A DNA stretch of 64,000 bases, taken from Anaerolineaceae bacterium. GTDB lineage: Bacteria > Chloroflexota > Anaerolineae > Aggregatilineales > Phototrophicaceae. Every line of letters starts with the position of its first letter. Position 1 is the stretch's first letter. Made by a program: the position numbers and the translations under genes. Positions 54,028 to 64,000 of this stretch are shown here, piece by piece. The notes below the pieces were generated by a model. The model worked only from the letters and a program-made list of their open reading frames with translations. It was not told where the DNA came from and made no database searches. The stretch covers positions 372,001-436,000 of the forward strand of contig JAPOVC010000014.1 of the NCBI GenBank assembly GCA_026708325.1, in the 5' to 3' direction.

Positions 54028-57000
54028 TGCGTCAGTCGGTTCTGGTCCTTGTCTCGCTGGCCGCCGTTGCCGGCAGCCTGGTGGCAACGCTGGTTACCGT
54101 TGTCGAACGCGATCGTCTGCTGCGCGGGTACGCCAATGCCACACAGATGATTGACCTTCCCCCGGTGCAGCCAGAACTCGGCGTCAATGCCGAGTTGACG
54201 CAATACACGGCAGACGAACTGGACGATCACCTTACCCGCATGGACAGGGCGGGCATCACCTGGCTGCGTCAGCAATTCCGGTGGAATGAAATCGAAACGC
54301 AGCCGGGAGTATATGACTGGGACGAAACGGACAACATCGTCGCCGCCCTTGCGGACCATCCGCAAATGCGACTGGTCGCCGTTTTGCTAAACACCCCCGC
54401 CTTTGCCCGCAGCGTTGACCACGTAACAGCCCCACCGCGAGACCCGGCCGCATTCGCCGCCTTCGCGCAGGTCTTCGCAGGCCGTTATGGGGATGTTATC
54501 GACTATTACCAGATTTGGGACGAGCCCAACCTGACAGACGCATGGGGGCAACTGGACCCGTCGCCGACGCATTACCTTAAGATGTTGCAGGCCGCCTGGC
54601 GGGTCATTCATGACGTTGATGCAGAAGCTACCGTCATCGCTGCCGCTCTGGCGCCAACCACCGAAAAGGGGCCACGCAACGTCAGCGACATCGACTATCT
54701 GGCGTCCCTGTATGCGCTCGGCGCCGCCGACTGGATGGACGTCGTCGCCGCCAAGCCCTATGGCTTCGATACTTCACCGGACGATCGCCGTGTGTCGCCC
54801 GACCACCTGAACTTTTCGCGCATCATCGCCCTGCGCGAACTCATGACGCGCCATGGCGATGGCGACAAGCCCATGCATGCCAGCGCCTGGGGCTGGAACA
54901 GCCTGCCGGAAGACTGGAGTGGCGCGCCTTCAATTTGGGGTGCAGTGACCAGCGAACAACGCAGCGAGTGGACTCTGGCGGCGCTGGAACGGGCGCAACG
55001 GGAATGGCCCTGGCTGGGCGCCATGATCTTGCAGCATTGGCAGCCGCCGTACCCGGTTGACGATCCGCAACAGGGTTTCGCGCTGCTGGATGCCAACAAT
55101 CAGGAGACGCCCACCCTGCTGGCGCTTGAAGCGCGCGCGCCCGCCAGAGGCGCAGGGGTCGGCTTTCACCCGGTGGACAGCCCATGGGCGCAGTACAGCG
55201 GCCAGTGGTCCTTTGGTATCCAGGGCGCAGACTTCGGTTGGTCCAATGACAGCGAAGTGCTGTTTGACTTCATCGGTGAGGAAGTAGCCCTGCGCGTGCG
55301 GGAAGGGGATTATGTCGCCTGGTTTTACGCCAGCGTAGACGGGGAACCGGCCAACGCCCTGCCCCGCGATCCGAAGGGCAATGCCTACCTCACCCTGACC
55401 AGCGCCACCCGTCAGCCCAGGGAACAGCTCGTGACCCTGGCCCGCGATCTGGGTCCGGGTCCGCATCGCCTGACGCTTTCGGCAGTTGATCTGGTGGCGC
55501 AGGAACGCCAGCCACGTTGGGCGTTTGGCGGCTTCGCAGTCGGCCTGGGCGATCCTGCGCTCAGCTGGCAGCGGCAAATCAGCGCCGGCCTGCTGGCAAC
55601 CGTGGTGTCGGCTTTTGCCCTGTTCCAGTCGCTCAGGGGCCTCGAATGGCGAGGGCTGCTGGATCGCCTGGCAGGCAAATGGCCCTCTCCGCCCTTTGGG
55701 CCCGAACGCCTTGTCGGCCTTCTTGCTTCGCTTATCCTGATGGTCGGCATGTTGTTTACCTGGGGAGACGCGTTGCCGGCACTGGTCCGGCGTGAGGCAC
55801 TCCACCCCTTGCTGGCCGTCTTCACCGCCGGGCTCGTCCTCCTGCAGCCCGGGCCATTGATCACCCTCGTTGCCCTGTTGCTTCTCTTTGTATTGTTCTT
55901 CAATCGTCCGGCACTGGGACTGATGCTCACGCTCTTTTGGGCGCCCTTCTACCTGTTTCCGCTCCAGCTCTTCCGCTTCGCCTTTCCACTGGCGGAGGTG
56001 ATGATCCTGCTAACCACCCTGGCATGGAGTAGCCGACAGTTGCTGAATTGGGCGCGACAGCACAAGGGACTGCTCCAAAGATCACCGTCTGCGCCTCGAG
56101 TTCGTGCGGTGAATTCACTGGATTTGCTGCTGTTGCTGTGGCTGCTGTTTGGGTTGGTCGCCTTCACCTGGTCACGGGAAAGCGGGCCGGCCCTGACCGA
56201 ATTGCGCGTTCTCTTTGTCGAGCCCGCCCTCTTCTATTTGATCTTCCGACACGAAGCGCGGGACCTGAAGACGCGAACTCAACTGACGGACGCCCTGCTC
56301 GCGGCCGGGTTGCTGGTCGCGTTGATTGGCCTGTGGCTCTTCTTCAGGGGCGAAGGGGTTATCACCGCTGAGGGTGGGGCCCGTCGACTGGTCAGCGTTT
56401 ACGGCTCTCCCAACAATGCCGCCCTTTTCCTCGGGCGTTGTTTGCCATTTGCGCTGGCCTGGACGCTGTCGGGGCCCTGGCAGCTGCGTCGCTGGCTGGC
56501 GCTTGCGATCAGCGTTGTCTGCCTGCTGGCCTTCCTCCTGACGCAAAGTGCCGGTGGATTGCTGCTGGGCCTGCCGCTTTCGCTGGCGACCCTTGCGCTG
56601 ATCCACTGGCGGCGCCGTGCAATCCTGCCACTGGTTGGTCTGTCCGCGGTCGGCGCTGCCACTTTCGCCATTCTCACGGCCAGCAGCCCGCGCTTTGCCC
56701 GCCTGCTCGATTTTACCAGCGGCACGGTGCGCATCCGTTTGCAACTGTGGCAAAGTACCCTGGCCATGTTGCGCGACGACCCCCTGCGTGGCCTTGGGCT
56801 GGACCAGTTTCTCTACGCCTATCGTGACATCTGGATTCTGCCGGACGCCTGGCGTGAGCCCAATTTGTCCCATCCCCACAACATCCTGTTTGACTTCTGG
56901 GTCCGCCTGGGCCTGGCGGGCCCGCTGCTTTTGATCGCCCTGCTGGCCGCCTTTTGGCGCGGAGCGCTCCAGGCCCTGCGCCGCGTATCCCGATATGAAG

Positions 57001-57158
57001 AAAAAGCCCTGCTGGCCGGCGCCGCAGGCTCCATGGTCAGCCTTGTTGCGCACGGTCTGGTCGACAACAGTGTGTTCATCCACGACCTGGTGTACGTCTT
57101 TGTCCTGCTCCCAGGTCTCGTATGCAACGCAGGGATGGACGAAAAACGGGCCGATTGA
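54027..57158 (+). CDS. Glycosidase-like domain fused to O-antigen-ligase-like membrane domain
   Basis: A 1043-residue protein. One N-terminal helix (about 4-26) leads to an external GH39/cellulase-like TIM barrel (about 45-400) with acid/base Glu166 in YQIWDEPNL. The expected nucleophile segment (usually TEFGW) reads S286-A-W-G-W290, so the nucleophile Glu is Ala. A beta-sandwich (about 400-500) follows, then about 11-12 helices with a Wzy_C/WaaL-like motif ([12 protein letters not shown], then [12 protein letters not shown], about 905-945). It may recognise one glycan and join another to it. The frame is open four codons upstream. Confidence 0.8.
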   Translation: MRQSVLVLVSLAAVAGSLVATLVTVVERDRLLRGYANATQMIDLPPVQPELGVNAELTQYTADELDDHLTRMDRAGITWLRQQFRWNEIETQPGVYDWDETDNIVAALADHPQMRLVAVLLNTPAFARSVDHVTAPPRDPAAFAAFAQVFAGRYGDVIDYYQIWDEPNLTDAWGQLDPSPTHYLKMLQAAWRVIHDVDAEATVIAAALAPTTEKGPRNVSDIDYLASLYALGAADWMDVVAAKPYGFDTSPDDRRVSPDHLNFSRIIALRELMTRHGDGDKPMHASAWGWNSLPEDWSGAPSIWGAVTSEQRSEWTLAALERAQREWPWLGAMILQHWQPPYPVDDPQQGFALLDANNQETPTLLALEARAPARGAGVGFHPVDSPWAQYSGQWSFGIQGADFGWSNDSEVLFDFIGEEVALRVREGDYVAWFYASVDGEPANALPRDPKGNAYLTLTSATRQPREQLVTLARDLGPGPHRLTLSAVDLVAQERQPRWAFGGFAVGLGDPALSWQRQISAGLLATVVSAFALFQSLRGLEWRGLLDRLAGKWPSPPFGPERLVGLLASLILMVGMLFTWGDALPALVRREALHPLLAVFTAGLVLLQPGPLITLVALLLLFVLFFNRPALGLMLTLFWAPFYLFPLQLFRFAFPLAEVMILLTTLAWSSRQLLNWARQHKGLLQRSPSAPRVRAVNSLDLLLLLWLLFGLVAFTWSRESGPALTELRVLFVEPALFYLIFRHEARDLKTRTQLTDALLAAGLLVALIGLWLFFRGEGVITAEGGARRLVSVYGSPNNAALFLGRCLPFALAWTLSGPWQLRRWLALAISVVCLLAFLLTQSAGGLLLGLPLSLATLALIHWRRRAILPLVGLSAVGAATFAILTASSPRFARLLDFTSGTVRIRLQLWQSTLAMLRDDPLRGLGLDQFLYAYRDIWILPDAWREPNLSHPHNILFDFWVRLGLAGPLLLIALLAAFWRGALQALRRVSRYEEKALLAGAAGSMVSLVAHGLVDNSVFIHDLVYVFVLLPGLVCNAGMDEKRAD

Positions 57159-57170
57159 GCAACGCTCATG

Positions 57171-57179
57171 TGGTAAACT
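57171..57179 (+). promoter_or_regulatory. Extended -10 promoter of UXS-like gene
   Basis: TGgTAAACT in the 51-bp gap before the gene at 57210; no good -35. Confidence 0.35.
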
Positions 57180-57209
57180 GCCCGCGCTGCTCCAGTTCCG
57201 GAGGACGAG

Positions 57210-58145
57210 TTGCGACTGCTGATTACCGGTGGCGCCGGTTTCATTGGGTCCCATCTCTGTGACCGGGCGCTTGCCGAAGGCCACGACGTCGTGGCCATGG
57301 ACAGTCTCATCACCGGCAATCGCGCCAACATTGCACACCTCGAAGACAACCCGGCCTTTCGCTTCATCCAGCACGACGTTACAAGGTACATTGACTTTGA
57401 GGGGCCGCTGGACGTCGTGCTGCATTTTGCTTCACCTGCCAGCCCGGTCGACTACGTCAAACTGCCCATCCAGACCCTCAAGGCCAGTTCGCTGGGAACG
57501 CACAATGCCCTTGGTCTGGCGCGCGCCCGCGGCGCCCGCTTCCTGCTGGCCTCAACCTCCGAGGTCTATGGGGACCCGAAAGTGCATCCCCAGCATGAAA
57601 GCTACGTCGGTCACGTTGATACGTTGGGTCCGCGTGGTGTCTATGACAACGCCAAACGTTATGCGGAAGCGCTTACCATGGCTTTCCACCGCGTTCATGG
57701 CATCGATACCCGAATCGTTCGCATTTTCAACACCTACGGGCCTCGCATGCGCCTGGCAGATGGCCGCGTTGTGCCCAATTTCATCGCACAGTCCCTGCGT
57801 GGCGAGCCGCTCACGGTATACGGCGATGGCTCCCAGACCCGCAGTTTTCAGTACGTCAATGACCTGATTGAGGGCGTTTGGCGCCTGCTCGAAACGCCCT
57901 GTCACGAACCGGTGAACATTGGCAATCCGCGAGAAATGACGATTATGAACTTTGCCATGGTCGTCAATGAATTGACGAACAATCCGGCGGGGATCATATT
58001 CAAGACCGATTCACGGATGACGGGCGACCCCCAGACGCGTCAGCCGGACATTTCCCGCGCGCGGAAGGTGCTTGGCTGGGAGCCGCAGGTGGGCTTGCGC
58101 GAAGGACTCGCCAGCACCATTGATTTCTTCCGGAATGTGATGTGA
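57210..58145 (+). CDS. NAD-dependent nucleotide-sugar epimerase/decarboxylase (UXS-like)
   Basis: A 311-residue short-chain dehydrogenase of the extended type. It has the NAD site [14 protein letters not shown], the UDP-glucuronate decarboxylase-like [11 protein letters not shown] and [14 protein letters not shown], and the catalytic Tyr-Lys in YDNAKR (YDEAKR in most UXS). It would make UDP-xylose or a related sugar for the glycan cluster; an epimerase role is possible. The start is a TTG with GGAGGA 4 bases upstream. The stop overlaps the next gene (GTGA). Confidence 0.88.
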   Translation: MRLLITGGAGFIGSHLCDRALAEGHDVVAMDSLITGNRANIAHLEDNPAFRFIQHDVTRYIDFEGPLDVVLHFASPASPVDYVKLPIQTLKASSLGTHNALGLARARGARFLLASTSEVYGDPKVHPQHESYVGHVDTLGPRGVYDNAKRYAEALTMAFHRVHGIDTRIVRIFNTYGPRMRLADGRVVPNFIAQSLRGEPLTVYGDGSQTRSFQYVNDLIEGVWRLLETPCHEPVNIGNPREMTIMNFAMVVNELTNNPAGIIFKTDSRMTGDPQTRQPDISRARKVLGWEPQVGLREGLASTIDFFRNVM

Positions 58146-59617
58146 TCGCAACGTTTGGAAGGATACAAGCGCCGGACCGGTTTGTTCCTGCCCTGCTGCT
58201 TCTGGCAGTTCTGACAGGTCTGGCGCTGGTTTTCCTTCCGGAATCCCTTCTGCTCACAGCGACCGTGCTGGCCCTGCTTGCGCTGCCTTGTCTGATTTCG
58301 TCCCGGGCCGCGTTGTTTCCGCTTCTGGTTTTGGCTCCCATGCGCGTCCTTATTCAGACCGAGGTCGGTCCGGTCCTCCCCCTGGATATCGGCCAGGTCC
58401 TGTTCCTGGTTTGGCTATTGGTCTGGGGCCTGCACCACATTGCGCTGCGCCAGCGTCTGCCGCGTCTTTTGCTGCCGCCGGTCGTTGTTCCCCTCCTGGT
58501 TTTCCTGCTGGTCGCCGGCATTTCGCTGCTCAACGCAGTCTCTGTCGCTGCCTGGCTACGTGAGTGGCTCAAGTGGATGTCGATCGTCCTGGTCATTTTG
58601 ATCGTTGGCAACAGCATGCAGGTCCGTGCCTGGCGCTGGCCTGTGCGGGCCCTGCTGCTGGCTGGCGCCGTCAACGCTACAGTGGGCCTGTACCAGTTTT
58701 TCGGAGGCAGCGGCGCCCTGCATTTTCTGGTCGGCGGTCGTTTCTTTCGTGCCTTTGGCACCTTTGGCCAACCCAATCCGCTGGGTGGTTTCATGGCCCT
58801 GTTGCTTCCCCTTGCCCTGTGTCTCCTGCTGGCCGGCCTCAGGCGCTGGCTCCGGACCCGTTGCAAGGCGGACCTGCTCTCCCTGTGTGTCCGGGCCCTG
58901 CCGACCGCCTTGTTGCTCGCCGGCCTGGTGGCTTCATGGAGCCGGGGCGCGTGGCTGGCTTTCCTCGTCGCCATGCTCGTGACGCTGCTGGCCCTGCCCC
59001 GGCGATTTGTGCATGGTCTGCAGCTTGCGGGCGGCGTGTTGCTATTGACTGCACTGCTGTGGTCGACGGGAGTATTGCCCGCTTCCCTCGGCGAACGCCT
59101 TGCCAGTTCGACCGAGGGTTACCTTGGCTTCGACGACATGCGCGGGGCCGACATCAACCCGGGGAATTACGCTGTGGTCGAGCGCCTGGCGCACTGGCAG
59201 GCCGCATTGAACATGGCATCGGCACGTCCCTGGACAGGCGTTGGACTGGGGAACTACGAACACGCCTATCCGCAGCATCGACTGATCGACTGGCCGGAAG
59301 CACTTGGCCACGCCCACAATTACTGGCTCAACCAGTTGGCAGAAACCGGCCTGACAGGAATGGCGGCCTGGTGTTTCATGTGGCTGGCCATCGTCCTGTT
59401 TACCTTGCGCGCCCGCCAACATCCTGACGACGAGGCCCGACTGGTGGTCGTCGGCCTGCTCGGCGCGTGGACCAGCCTTGCCGTCCACAGCCTCTTCGAC
59501 AACCTGTTTGTAAACAATCTGTTCCTGCACGTCGGCTTCCTGCTGGGCGTCCTTGCCGTGCTGCACCGCCAGGCATGTGAATTTAAATCCAGGCCCGTGA
59601 TTCACATCGGGCAATGA
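58142..59617 (+). CDS. O-antigen ligase/polymerase family protein
   Basis: A 491-residue membrane protein with about 11-12 helices and the Wzy_C/WaaL signature: [15 protein letters not shown] followed by [18 protein letters not shown] near residues 360-405. Such proteins polymerise or transfer lipid-linked glycans outside the membrane. It is separate from the fused ligase-like domain at 54027, so the cluster has two. GTG start coupled to the UXS-like gene. Confidence 0.85.
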   Translation: MIATFGRIQAPDRFVPALLLLAVLTGLALVFLPESLLLTATVLALLALPCLISSRAALFPLLVLAPMRVLIQTEVGPVLPLDIGQVLFLVWLLVWGLHHIALRQRLPRLLLPPVVVPLLVFLLVAGISLLNAVSVAAWLREWLKWMSIVLVILIVGNSMQVRAWRWPVRALLLAGAVNATVGLYQFFGGSGALHFLVGGRFFRAFGTFGQPNPLGGFMALLLPLALCLLLAGLRRWLRTRCKADLLSLCVRALPTALLLAGLVASWSRGAWLAFLVAMLVTLLALPRRFVHGLQLAGGVLLLTALLWSTGVLPASLGERLASSTEGYLGFDDMRGADINPGNYAVVERLAHWQAALNMASARPWTGVGLGNYEHAYPQHRLIDWPEALGHAHNYWLNQLAETGLTGMAAWCFMWLAIVLFTLRARQHPDDEARLVVVGLLGAWTSLAVHSLFDNLFVNNLFLHVGFLLGVLAVLHRQACEFKSRPVIHIGQ

Positions 59618-60192
59618 ACAGACTGGTGCACAACAACCCCCTGGACCGCGCCATTGTGGCCCTGGCCAGCCGTTCCGGCGCACGGGCCCGGGAAGTTGAA
59701 CGCTTCCTTCGCTTTTCGGTCGTCGGCGTCATTGGCGCGGTGGTTGACCTGGGAACGCTCACGCTGTTGCAGGCCACCCTGCTGCCACCCACGTCGGATT
59801 TCAGGGTTCAACTGGCGACCGGCACGGGCTTTATCGTTGCAGTCCTGAACAATTTTCTGTGGAACCGCTACTGGACCTATCCCGATTCCCGTTCCCGCAG
59901 TGTTCACCGCCAACTTGCCCAGTTCACACTGGTCAACGCGGTCGGGCTGGTTGTGCGGACCACCCTGATTTCCCTGACCTATGCCTCTTTGGGCAACTTG
60001 TTGCTGCCCGCCGCCCTGCCATTGATTCGATTTTGGCGCCCTGGTTACGAGCCCTCATTCACTGCCGAGGCAAAAGTCGGCACGACGGCGGCCTGGGTGA
60101 TCGCCGTCATAGTGGTCATGCTCTGGAATTTCTTCATCAACCGATACTGGACTTACAGCGACGTCGATCATGGTGCCGGGCATCGGAATTGA
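59614..60192 (+). CDS. GtrA family membrane protein
   Basis: A 192-residue protein with four helices of the GtrA type, thought to flip polyprenyl-linked sugars. Two repeats of the motif N-NFLWNRYWTY and WNFFINRYWTY end the helix pairs. ATGA overlap with the ligase gene; the 3' end overlaps the glycosyltransferase gene by 23 bp. Confidence 0.85.
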   Translation: MNRLVHNNPLDRAIVALASRSGARAREVERFLRFSVVGVIGAVVDLGTLTLLQATLLPPTSDFRVQLATGTGFIVAVLNNFLWNRYWTYPDSRSRSVHRQLAQFTLVNAVGLVVRTTLISLTYASLGNLLLPAALPLIRFWRPGYEPSFTAEAKVGTTAAWVIAVIVVMLWNFFINRYWTYSDVDHGAGHRN

Positions 60193-61321
60193 CTACACGC
60201 CGGCGTGGGAACAGGGCGCGGGCATTGGACGCTATGTTCGTGAACTGGTCGCCGCCCTGGCCCGGGAAGACAGGGACAGAGCCTGGCGCCTGTTTGTTGC
60301 CGGCTCGCGCAAGAGTCGCTTGCCGAAGCCGCCAGGGGAAAACTTCCATTGGCGGCCCGCGCCGTTTTCGGCAAGGTCGCTGCAGAGACTCTGGTTCCGC
60401 GCCCACCTTCCCCTGCCGGTCGAAACATTCACCGGCCCACTGACCCTGTTTCATGCCACCGATTTCGTGCTGCCACCGGTAAGACGCGGGACCAGGACAC
60501 TTGTTCAGGTCCATGACCTGTCTTTCCTGCGGGTGCCGGAAACGTCGCCGCCCGCCCTTCGATCCTGGCTGGAACACGTCGTTCCGGCCTCGGTGAGACG
60601 CGCCGATCACGTGTTGGCCGACTCATCCGCTACGCGCGACGATCTCCTTGAGCATTACAAAGAGACTCCAGGCACAAGGATCACTGTGCTCCATGGCGGC
60701 GTGGACGAGCGCTTCCTGCCCGAGCCTGCCGGGAAGCAGCTGGCCGCCCGCAAGAAGTACGGACTTGACCAATGGCCCTTCATTTTCTCCGTTGGCACGC
60801 TTCAGCCGCGCAAGAACCATGGTCGCCTGGTGCAGGCCCTTTCCCGCCTGGTGGAGGGCGGTCTGGACCTGCATTTGGTCATTGCAGGTGGCGCCGGGTG
60901 GCTGTCAGAGCCCTTCCATCAACAACTTCGGGAAAGTGAAATCGAAGACCGCGTGCATTTGACCGGTTTCGTGGACGATGCCGACCTGCCAGCACTTTAC
61001 AGCGCCGCGGAGGTCTTCGCCTTCCCTTCCCTCTACGAGGGCTTCGGCCTGCCAGTGCTGGAAGCCATGGCCTGCGGTACTCCGGTCGTCACTTCTGATC
61101 TTTCGTCACTACCGGAAGTAGCGGGAGATGCAGCCCTGCTGACAGACCCCCTGGATGTTGAAGCCCTTGCGGATGCCCTGCGGCGGCTGATCAGTGACAG
61201 CCAGTTGCGCCAGCAATTGATTCGGGCCGGTCAGACAAGAGCCGGGCAATTCACCTGGAGAAGGGCGGCCCTGCAATTGCTTGACGTTTATCGCAGGGTG
61301 GGAGACTCGCCTGCGCCATGA
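60170..61321 (+). CDS. Glycosyltransferase family 4 (GT-B)
   Basis: A 383-residue GT-B enzyme that adds a sugar from a nucleotide donor. The N-terminal acceptor loop GAGIGRYVRELVAAL, the linker SVGTLQPRKNHGRLVQA, and the donor site PSLYEGFGLPVLEAMACGTPV followed by SSLPEVAGDAAL are all present. Part of the coupled polysaccharide operon. Confidence 0.93.
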   Translation: MVPGIGIDYTPAWEQGAGIGRYVRELVAALAREDRDRAWRLFVAGSRKSRLPKPPGENFHWRPAPFSARSLQRLWFRAHLPLPVETFTGPLTLFHATDFVLPPVRRGTRTLVQVHDLSFLRVPETSPPALRSWLEHVVPASVRRADHVLADSSATRDDLLEHYKETPGTRITVLHGGVDERFLPEPAGKQLAARKKYGLDQWPFIFSVGTLQPRKNHGRLVQALSRLVEGGLDLHLVIAGGAGWLSEPFHQQLRESEIEDRVHLTGFVDDADLPALYSAAEVFAFPSLYEGFGLPVLEAMACGTPVVTSDLSSLPEVAGDAALLTDPLDVEALADALRRLISDSQLRQQLIRAGQTRAGQFTWRRAALQLLDVYRRVGDSPAP

Positions 61322-61935
61322 AACGCGCATTGCTCCCGTTGTGGCCGGTTGGGTTGGGCTTGCTGGCCTGTTTCCTGCCCTGGATGGAAAGCGCAGGAAA
61401 TACCTTGACTCTTAATCTTTGGGACCTGGCCGAATGGTGCAGCATCAATCCCCTTTCCCGCCATGCCAACATTCCTCTGGGAGCCAGCCTCGGTTTGCGC
61501 AGTTTGCCGCTCTTCCTGCTGGCCCTCGCCATCTGGCGCGACGCGATGCCCACGCCTCTGCGTATGACACTAACCCTGTTGACGGCCATCGCCGTGCTTC
61601 CCCCACCGGAATTTCTGTTGGGAGATGCGGGCGACCCCAATCACCGCCAACAACTTGCTCTTGGATTCGTGGCGTTGCTCTGCGGTTTTGCCTGCAGGTT
61701 TCCCTTCGTACGACGACCGCTGATTCTTCGGGGTACGGGATTGATTGCGATGGCAGTTGCGTGGCTATCCCTTTCAGCAGCGCTTGCCCTGCAAAAGGGT
61801 CTTGGGCTGGAGACGCATCCCGGCCCCGGATTTCTTTTGTTTATGTTCGCCATGCTGTGGCTGGAAGTGTTTGGCTTGCAAAACATCAGGGCGACCCGAC
61901 ACGAGTCGCCCTGGAGATTCCTGGTGGGGAGTTGA
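61318..61935 (+). CDS. Membrane protein, unknown
   Basis: A 205-residue protein with about five or six helices and no recognised family. It overlaps the glycosyltransferase stop by ATGA and ends the polysaccharide operon one base before convergent acpP. A role in glycan export is only a guess from position. Confidence 0.6.
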   Translation: MKRALLPLWPVGLGLLACFLPWMESAGNTLTLNLWDLAEWCSINPLSRHANIPLGASLGLRSLPLFLLALAIWRDAMPTPLRMTLTLLTAIAVLPPPEFLLGDAGDPNHRQQLALGFVALLCGFACRFPFVRRPLILRGTGLIAMAVAWLSLSAALALQKGLGLETHPGPGFLLFMFAMLWLEVFGLQNIRATRHESPWRFLVGS

Positions 61936-61936
61936 G

Positions 61937-62179
61937 TTAACCCTCGTCACCCATCTTTTCGATATAGCTGACGGCCTCACCTACGGTAGTAATCGTTTGC
62001 GCGTCTTCGTCGGTGATTTCGCCGCCGAATTCTTCTTCAAAGGCCATGATGAGTTCCACCAGGTCCAGTGAATCGGCTTCGAGGTCTTCGCGGAAACGGG
62101 CCTCGGGCACGACCCGGTCTTCATCCACACCCAGCAATTCAATCACAATCTTTTTGACACGCTCGTCAGTCGATTCCAT
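61937..62179 (-). CDS. acpP: Acyl carrier protein
   Basis: An 80-residue acidic carrier protein with the phosphopantetheine site at Ser37 in [10 protein letters not shown]. It starts [18 protein letters not shown]. It serves FabF and PlsX (42584-44869) although encoded apart from them. Confidence 0.95.
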   Translation of the reverse strand: MESTDERVKKIVIELLGVDEDRVVPEARFREDLEADSLDLVELIMAFEEEFGGEITDEDAQTITTVGEAVSYIEKMGDEG

Positions 62180-62230
62180 CGTTTCCTCCTGGTCAGTCGA
62201 GCGCCTGGCTCATGGACCGCAAGTGGCAGA

Positions 62231-62259
62231 AGTATACCGCTTCCCGCAACGCTTGCCAA
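62231..62259 (-). promoter_or_regulatory. Sigma70 promoter of acpP
   Basis: On the minus strand TTGGCA (62259-62254), a 17-bp spacer, TATACT (62236-62231), five of six in each box. Confidence 0.65.
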
Positions 62260-62261
62260 TG

Positions 62262-62290
62262 TTGACAGTCCATTTTGCCCCAGGTAGGAT
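62262..62290 (+). promoter_or_regulatory. Sigma70 promoter of fni operon
   Basis: TTGACA (62262-62267), a 17-bp spacer, TAGGAT (62285-62290), 30 bases before the fni ATG. Its -35 lies two bases from the -35 of the divergent acpP promoter. Confidence 0.6.
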
Positions 62291-62319
62291 CGTTCCGGCC
62301 ACAACCGGAACCGGAACGC

Positions 62320-63372
62320 ATGAACGAATTGCGGGGATCGCCGGAAATCGAAGCTCGCAAGGCGGACCATATACGCATAAACCTTGAAGAAAACGTGCAG
62401 TTTCCCGTGCTTGAGACGGGTCTGGAACAGTTTCGGCTGGAGCACAGGGCCCTGCCGGAACTCAATCTCTCGGAAGTTTGCACAACTACTGAATTCCTTC
62501 GGAAATGCCTCGCGGCGCCCCTTCTCGTTTCCTCCATGACCGGTGGTACGGAACTGGCGCGCCGAATCAATCTGAATTTGGCCGCCGCCTGTCAGGAACA
62601 CAACATCGCCATGGGCGTAGGCTCGCAAAGGGCGGCCATCGAGGACCCGTCCCTTGCCGGCAGCCTGCAGGTGCGCGGGGTTGCGCCAGACATCCTGCTG
62701 TTGGCCAACGTTGGCGCCGTGCAACTGAATTACGGCTACGGGACCGACCAGTGCCGGCGAGCGGTGGACATGATTGAGGCCAACGCGCTGATTTTGCACT
62801 TTAACGCCTTGCAGGAAGCGGTGCAGCCCGAAGGCGACGTAAATTTTGCCGGCTTGTTGCGTAAGGTCGAAAGGGTCTGCATGACTCTTGGCGTGCCGGT
62901 AATCGCCAAGGAAGTTGGCTGGGGCTTTTCCGTTCAGGACGCGCGGGACCTGGCGAGCGCCGGAGTCGCAGCGATCGACGTGGCGGGCTCCGGCGGGACC
63001 TCATGGAGCGAAGTGGAATACCATCGCGCGCCGGACCGATTCCACGCGCGGGTCGCCGCCGCCTTCGCCAACTGGGGTATTCCCACCGCGCAGGCCATCA
63101 CCAACGCCCGCGAGGGCGCGCCCGGCCTTCCCGTGATTGCCAGCGGTGGCCTGCGGGACGGCATCGACGTCGCCAGGTGTATGGCCCTCGGCGCCAGCCT
63201 GGCCGGGCTGGCCAGTCCCTTCCTCAAGGCGGCCAATGAGTCGCAGGAAGCGGTCGACGAACTCATCCGCATACTGAAAAAGCAGCTCGAAATCAGCATG
63301 TTTTGCACGGGGGCCCGCGATATCGAGGCCCTGCGCAACACGCCCCTGTTGAGAGTGCAACGGGAAAAGTAA
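62320..63372 (+). CDS. fni: Isopentenyl-diphosphate delta-isomerase, type 2
   Basis: A 350-residue FMN- and NADPH-dependent enzyme converting IPP to DMAPP. It begins [12 protein letters not shown] and has [29 protein letters not shown], the FMN-site [21 protein letters not shown] and the phosphate loop [21 protein letters not shown]. The frame is open 15 codons upstream. It is followed after one base by the prenyl synthase, giving two steps of isoprenoid synthesis in one operon. Confidence 0.95.
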   Translation: MNELRGSPEIEARKADHIRINLEENVQFPVLETGLEQFRLEHRALPELNLSEVCTTTEFLRKCLAAPLLVSSMTGGTELARRINLNLAAACQEHNIAMGVGSQRAAIEDPSLAGSLQVRGVAPDILLLANVGAVQLNYGYGTDQCRRAVDMIEANALILHFNALQEAVQPEGDVNFAGLLRKVERVCMTLGVPVIAKEVGWGFSVQDARDLASAGVAAIDVAGSGGTSWSEVEYHRAPDRFHARVAAAFANWGIPTAQAITNAREGAPGLPVIASGGLRDGIDVARCMALGASLAGLASPFLKAANESQEAVDELIRILKKQLEISMFCTGARDIEALRNTPLLRVQREK

Positions 63373-63373
63373 C

Positions 63374-64000
63374 ATGTTTGCCGCCTTGCAGGAGCGTTAT
63401 GGCACGGCGCTGGACGACTATATCGATGAACTGTTGACCCTGTTGCCATCCGACACACCACAGCTGGCAACCATGGTGCGCTATCCCCTGGGTCTCGTAG
63501 ATGAAACGGGCAGTCCAGACTATGCGTCACGCGGCAAACGGATCCGGCCTGTCCTGCTACTGCTCGCCAACGAAGCGGCCGGCGGCAACTGGCATGCGGC
63601 GATTCCGGCGGCGGCAGCGGTTGAATTCCTGCATAACTTTTCCCTGGTACATGACGACATTCAGGACAACAGTTCCACGCGCCGGGGACGCCCGGCAGTC
63701 TGGAAACTGTGGGGGCGGTCCCAGGGGATAAACGTTGGCGATTTGCTTTTTGCCTTGTCCTTCTCCGCCCTCCAGGGACTGGGACGAAGGGGCGTCACTG
63801 CGAAGACCCGTCTCGCGGTAGAAGATGCCCTGACGGGAAGTTGCCTGGAGCTAACTCGCGGGCAATATCTGGACCTGCATTTCGAGGACTGCACGTCCGT
63901 TGCCCTGGACCGCTACCTGTCGATGATCATGGGCAAATCAGCAGCGCTGCTGTCATCCTGCGCCCGGATTGGCGCCACCCTGGCCGGCGCCAGTGCAGAT
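63374..64000 (+). CDS. Polyprenyl (geranylgeranyl-type) diphosphate synthase, partial
   Basis: The first 209 codons of a trans-prenyltransferase; the gene runs off the right edge. It begins MFAALQERYG and shows the family motifs GKRIRPVLLLLANEA, FLHNFSLVHDDIQD (the first Asp-rich motif, DDIQD) and RRGRPAVWKLWG, then GINVGDLLFAL. The second Asp-rich motif is outside the window, so chain length cannot be judged; the residues before DDIQD (F-S-L-V-H) allow a C15-C20 product or longer. Confidence 0.9.
   Translation, partial: MFAALQERYGTALDDYIDELLTLLPSDTPQLATMVRYPLGLVDETGSPDYASRGKRIRPVLLLLANEAAGGNWHAAIPAAAAVEFLHNFSLVHDDIQDNSSTRRGRPAVWKLWGRSQGINVGDLLFALSFSALQGLGRRGVTAKTRLAVEDALTGSCLELTRGQYLDLHFEDCTSVALDRYLSMIMGKSAALLSSCARIGATLAGASAD

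Noticed and set aside
56172-57425. 417-codon open frame antisense to the glycosidase-ligase fusion
   Set aside because: Rich in Gln, Gly and Arg with no domain; the opposite strand encodes a coherent membrane domain with a ligase motif.

Overview
The window is a dense, GC-rich bacterial chromosome segment with about 62 protein genes, one tRNA gene and almost no free space. The gene content fits a member of the Chloroflexota (Anaerolineae/Caldilineae-like). It has LysM/M23 and zinc-ribbon envelope proteins, ThyX instead of ThyA, TrmFO, a type 2 IPP isomerase, C39-TPR and TPR-membrane proteins, lipoproteins with DUF348-G5 domains, and no LPS or outer-membrane assembly genes. The lineage call is inference from gene content; no rRNA is present.

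Layout. 1-5147: a carbohydrate locus in which a coupled operon (LarA-family racemase, sulfatase, sugar isomerase, zinc dehydrogenase) diverges from a GH4 glycosidase across a 91-bp control region with nested inverted repeats. 5144-10104: a tandem PstS-like binding protein, a GlbO-type globin, and a yebC-ruvC-ruvA-thyX operon. 10233-17429: two membrane-anchored unknowns, pyruvate kinase and enolase, then iscS-like and mnmA (tRNA 2-thiolation). 17418-21637: an unusual neighbourhood of A24 peptidase-like, JAMM, beta-rich, ACT and SerK/SbnI-like proteins, with a Nudix hydrolase. 21645-26378: sucCD and two LysM proteins, one an M23 peptidase. 26369-32248: a histidine-rich membrane protein, tdk, an operon of rplU, rpmA and a bL31 gene fused to an RNA polymerase alpha-CTD-like domain, then queA, ruvB and upp. 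32299-38738: one six-gene operon (C39-TPR, murJ, MBL hydrolase, DUF1461, pgk, tpiA). 38955-48759: smpB, a histidine kinase with a degenerate receiver, a TPR protein, tRNA-Leu(GAG), plsX-fabF, and trmFO-hflX-(acetyltransferase/GIY-YIG fusion). 48822-52207: an amino-acid ABC binding protein made of two identical domains, its permease, and a secreted beta-propeller. 52510-61935: a surface-polysaccharide cluster. 61937-64000: acpP diverging from fni and a prenyl synthase.

Most interesting items: the bL31-alphaCTD fusion, which keeps the DNA-contact residues of alpha-CTD; the 696-bp in-frame duplication in the binding protein with only two synonymous differences; a glycosidase-like/O-antigen-ligase-like fusion lacking the expected nucleophile; and the tail-to-tail arrangement of convergent genes, seven of ten pairs overlapping, which leaves no room for intrinsic terminators. 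Recognisable promoters fall into two forms, -35/-10 pairs with 16-18 bp spacers and extended -10 elements (TGnTAnnnT), and TATACT is the commonest -10 box.
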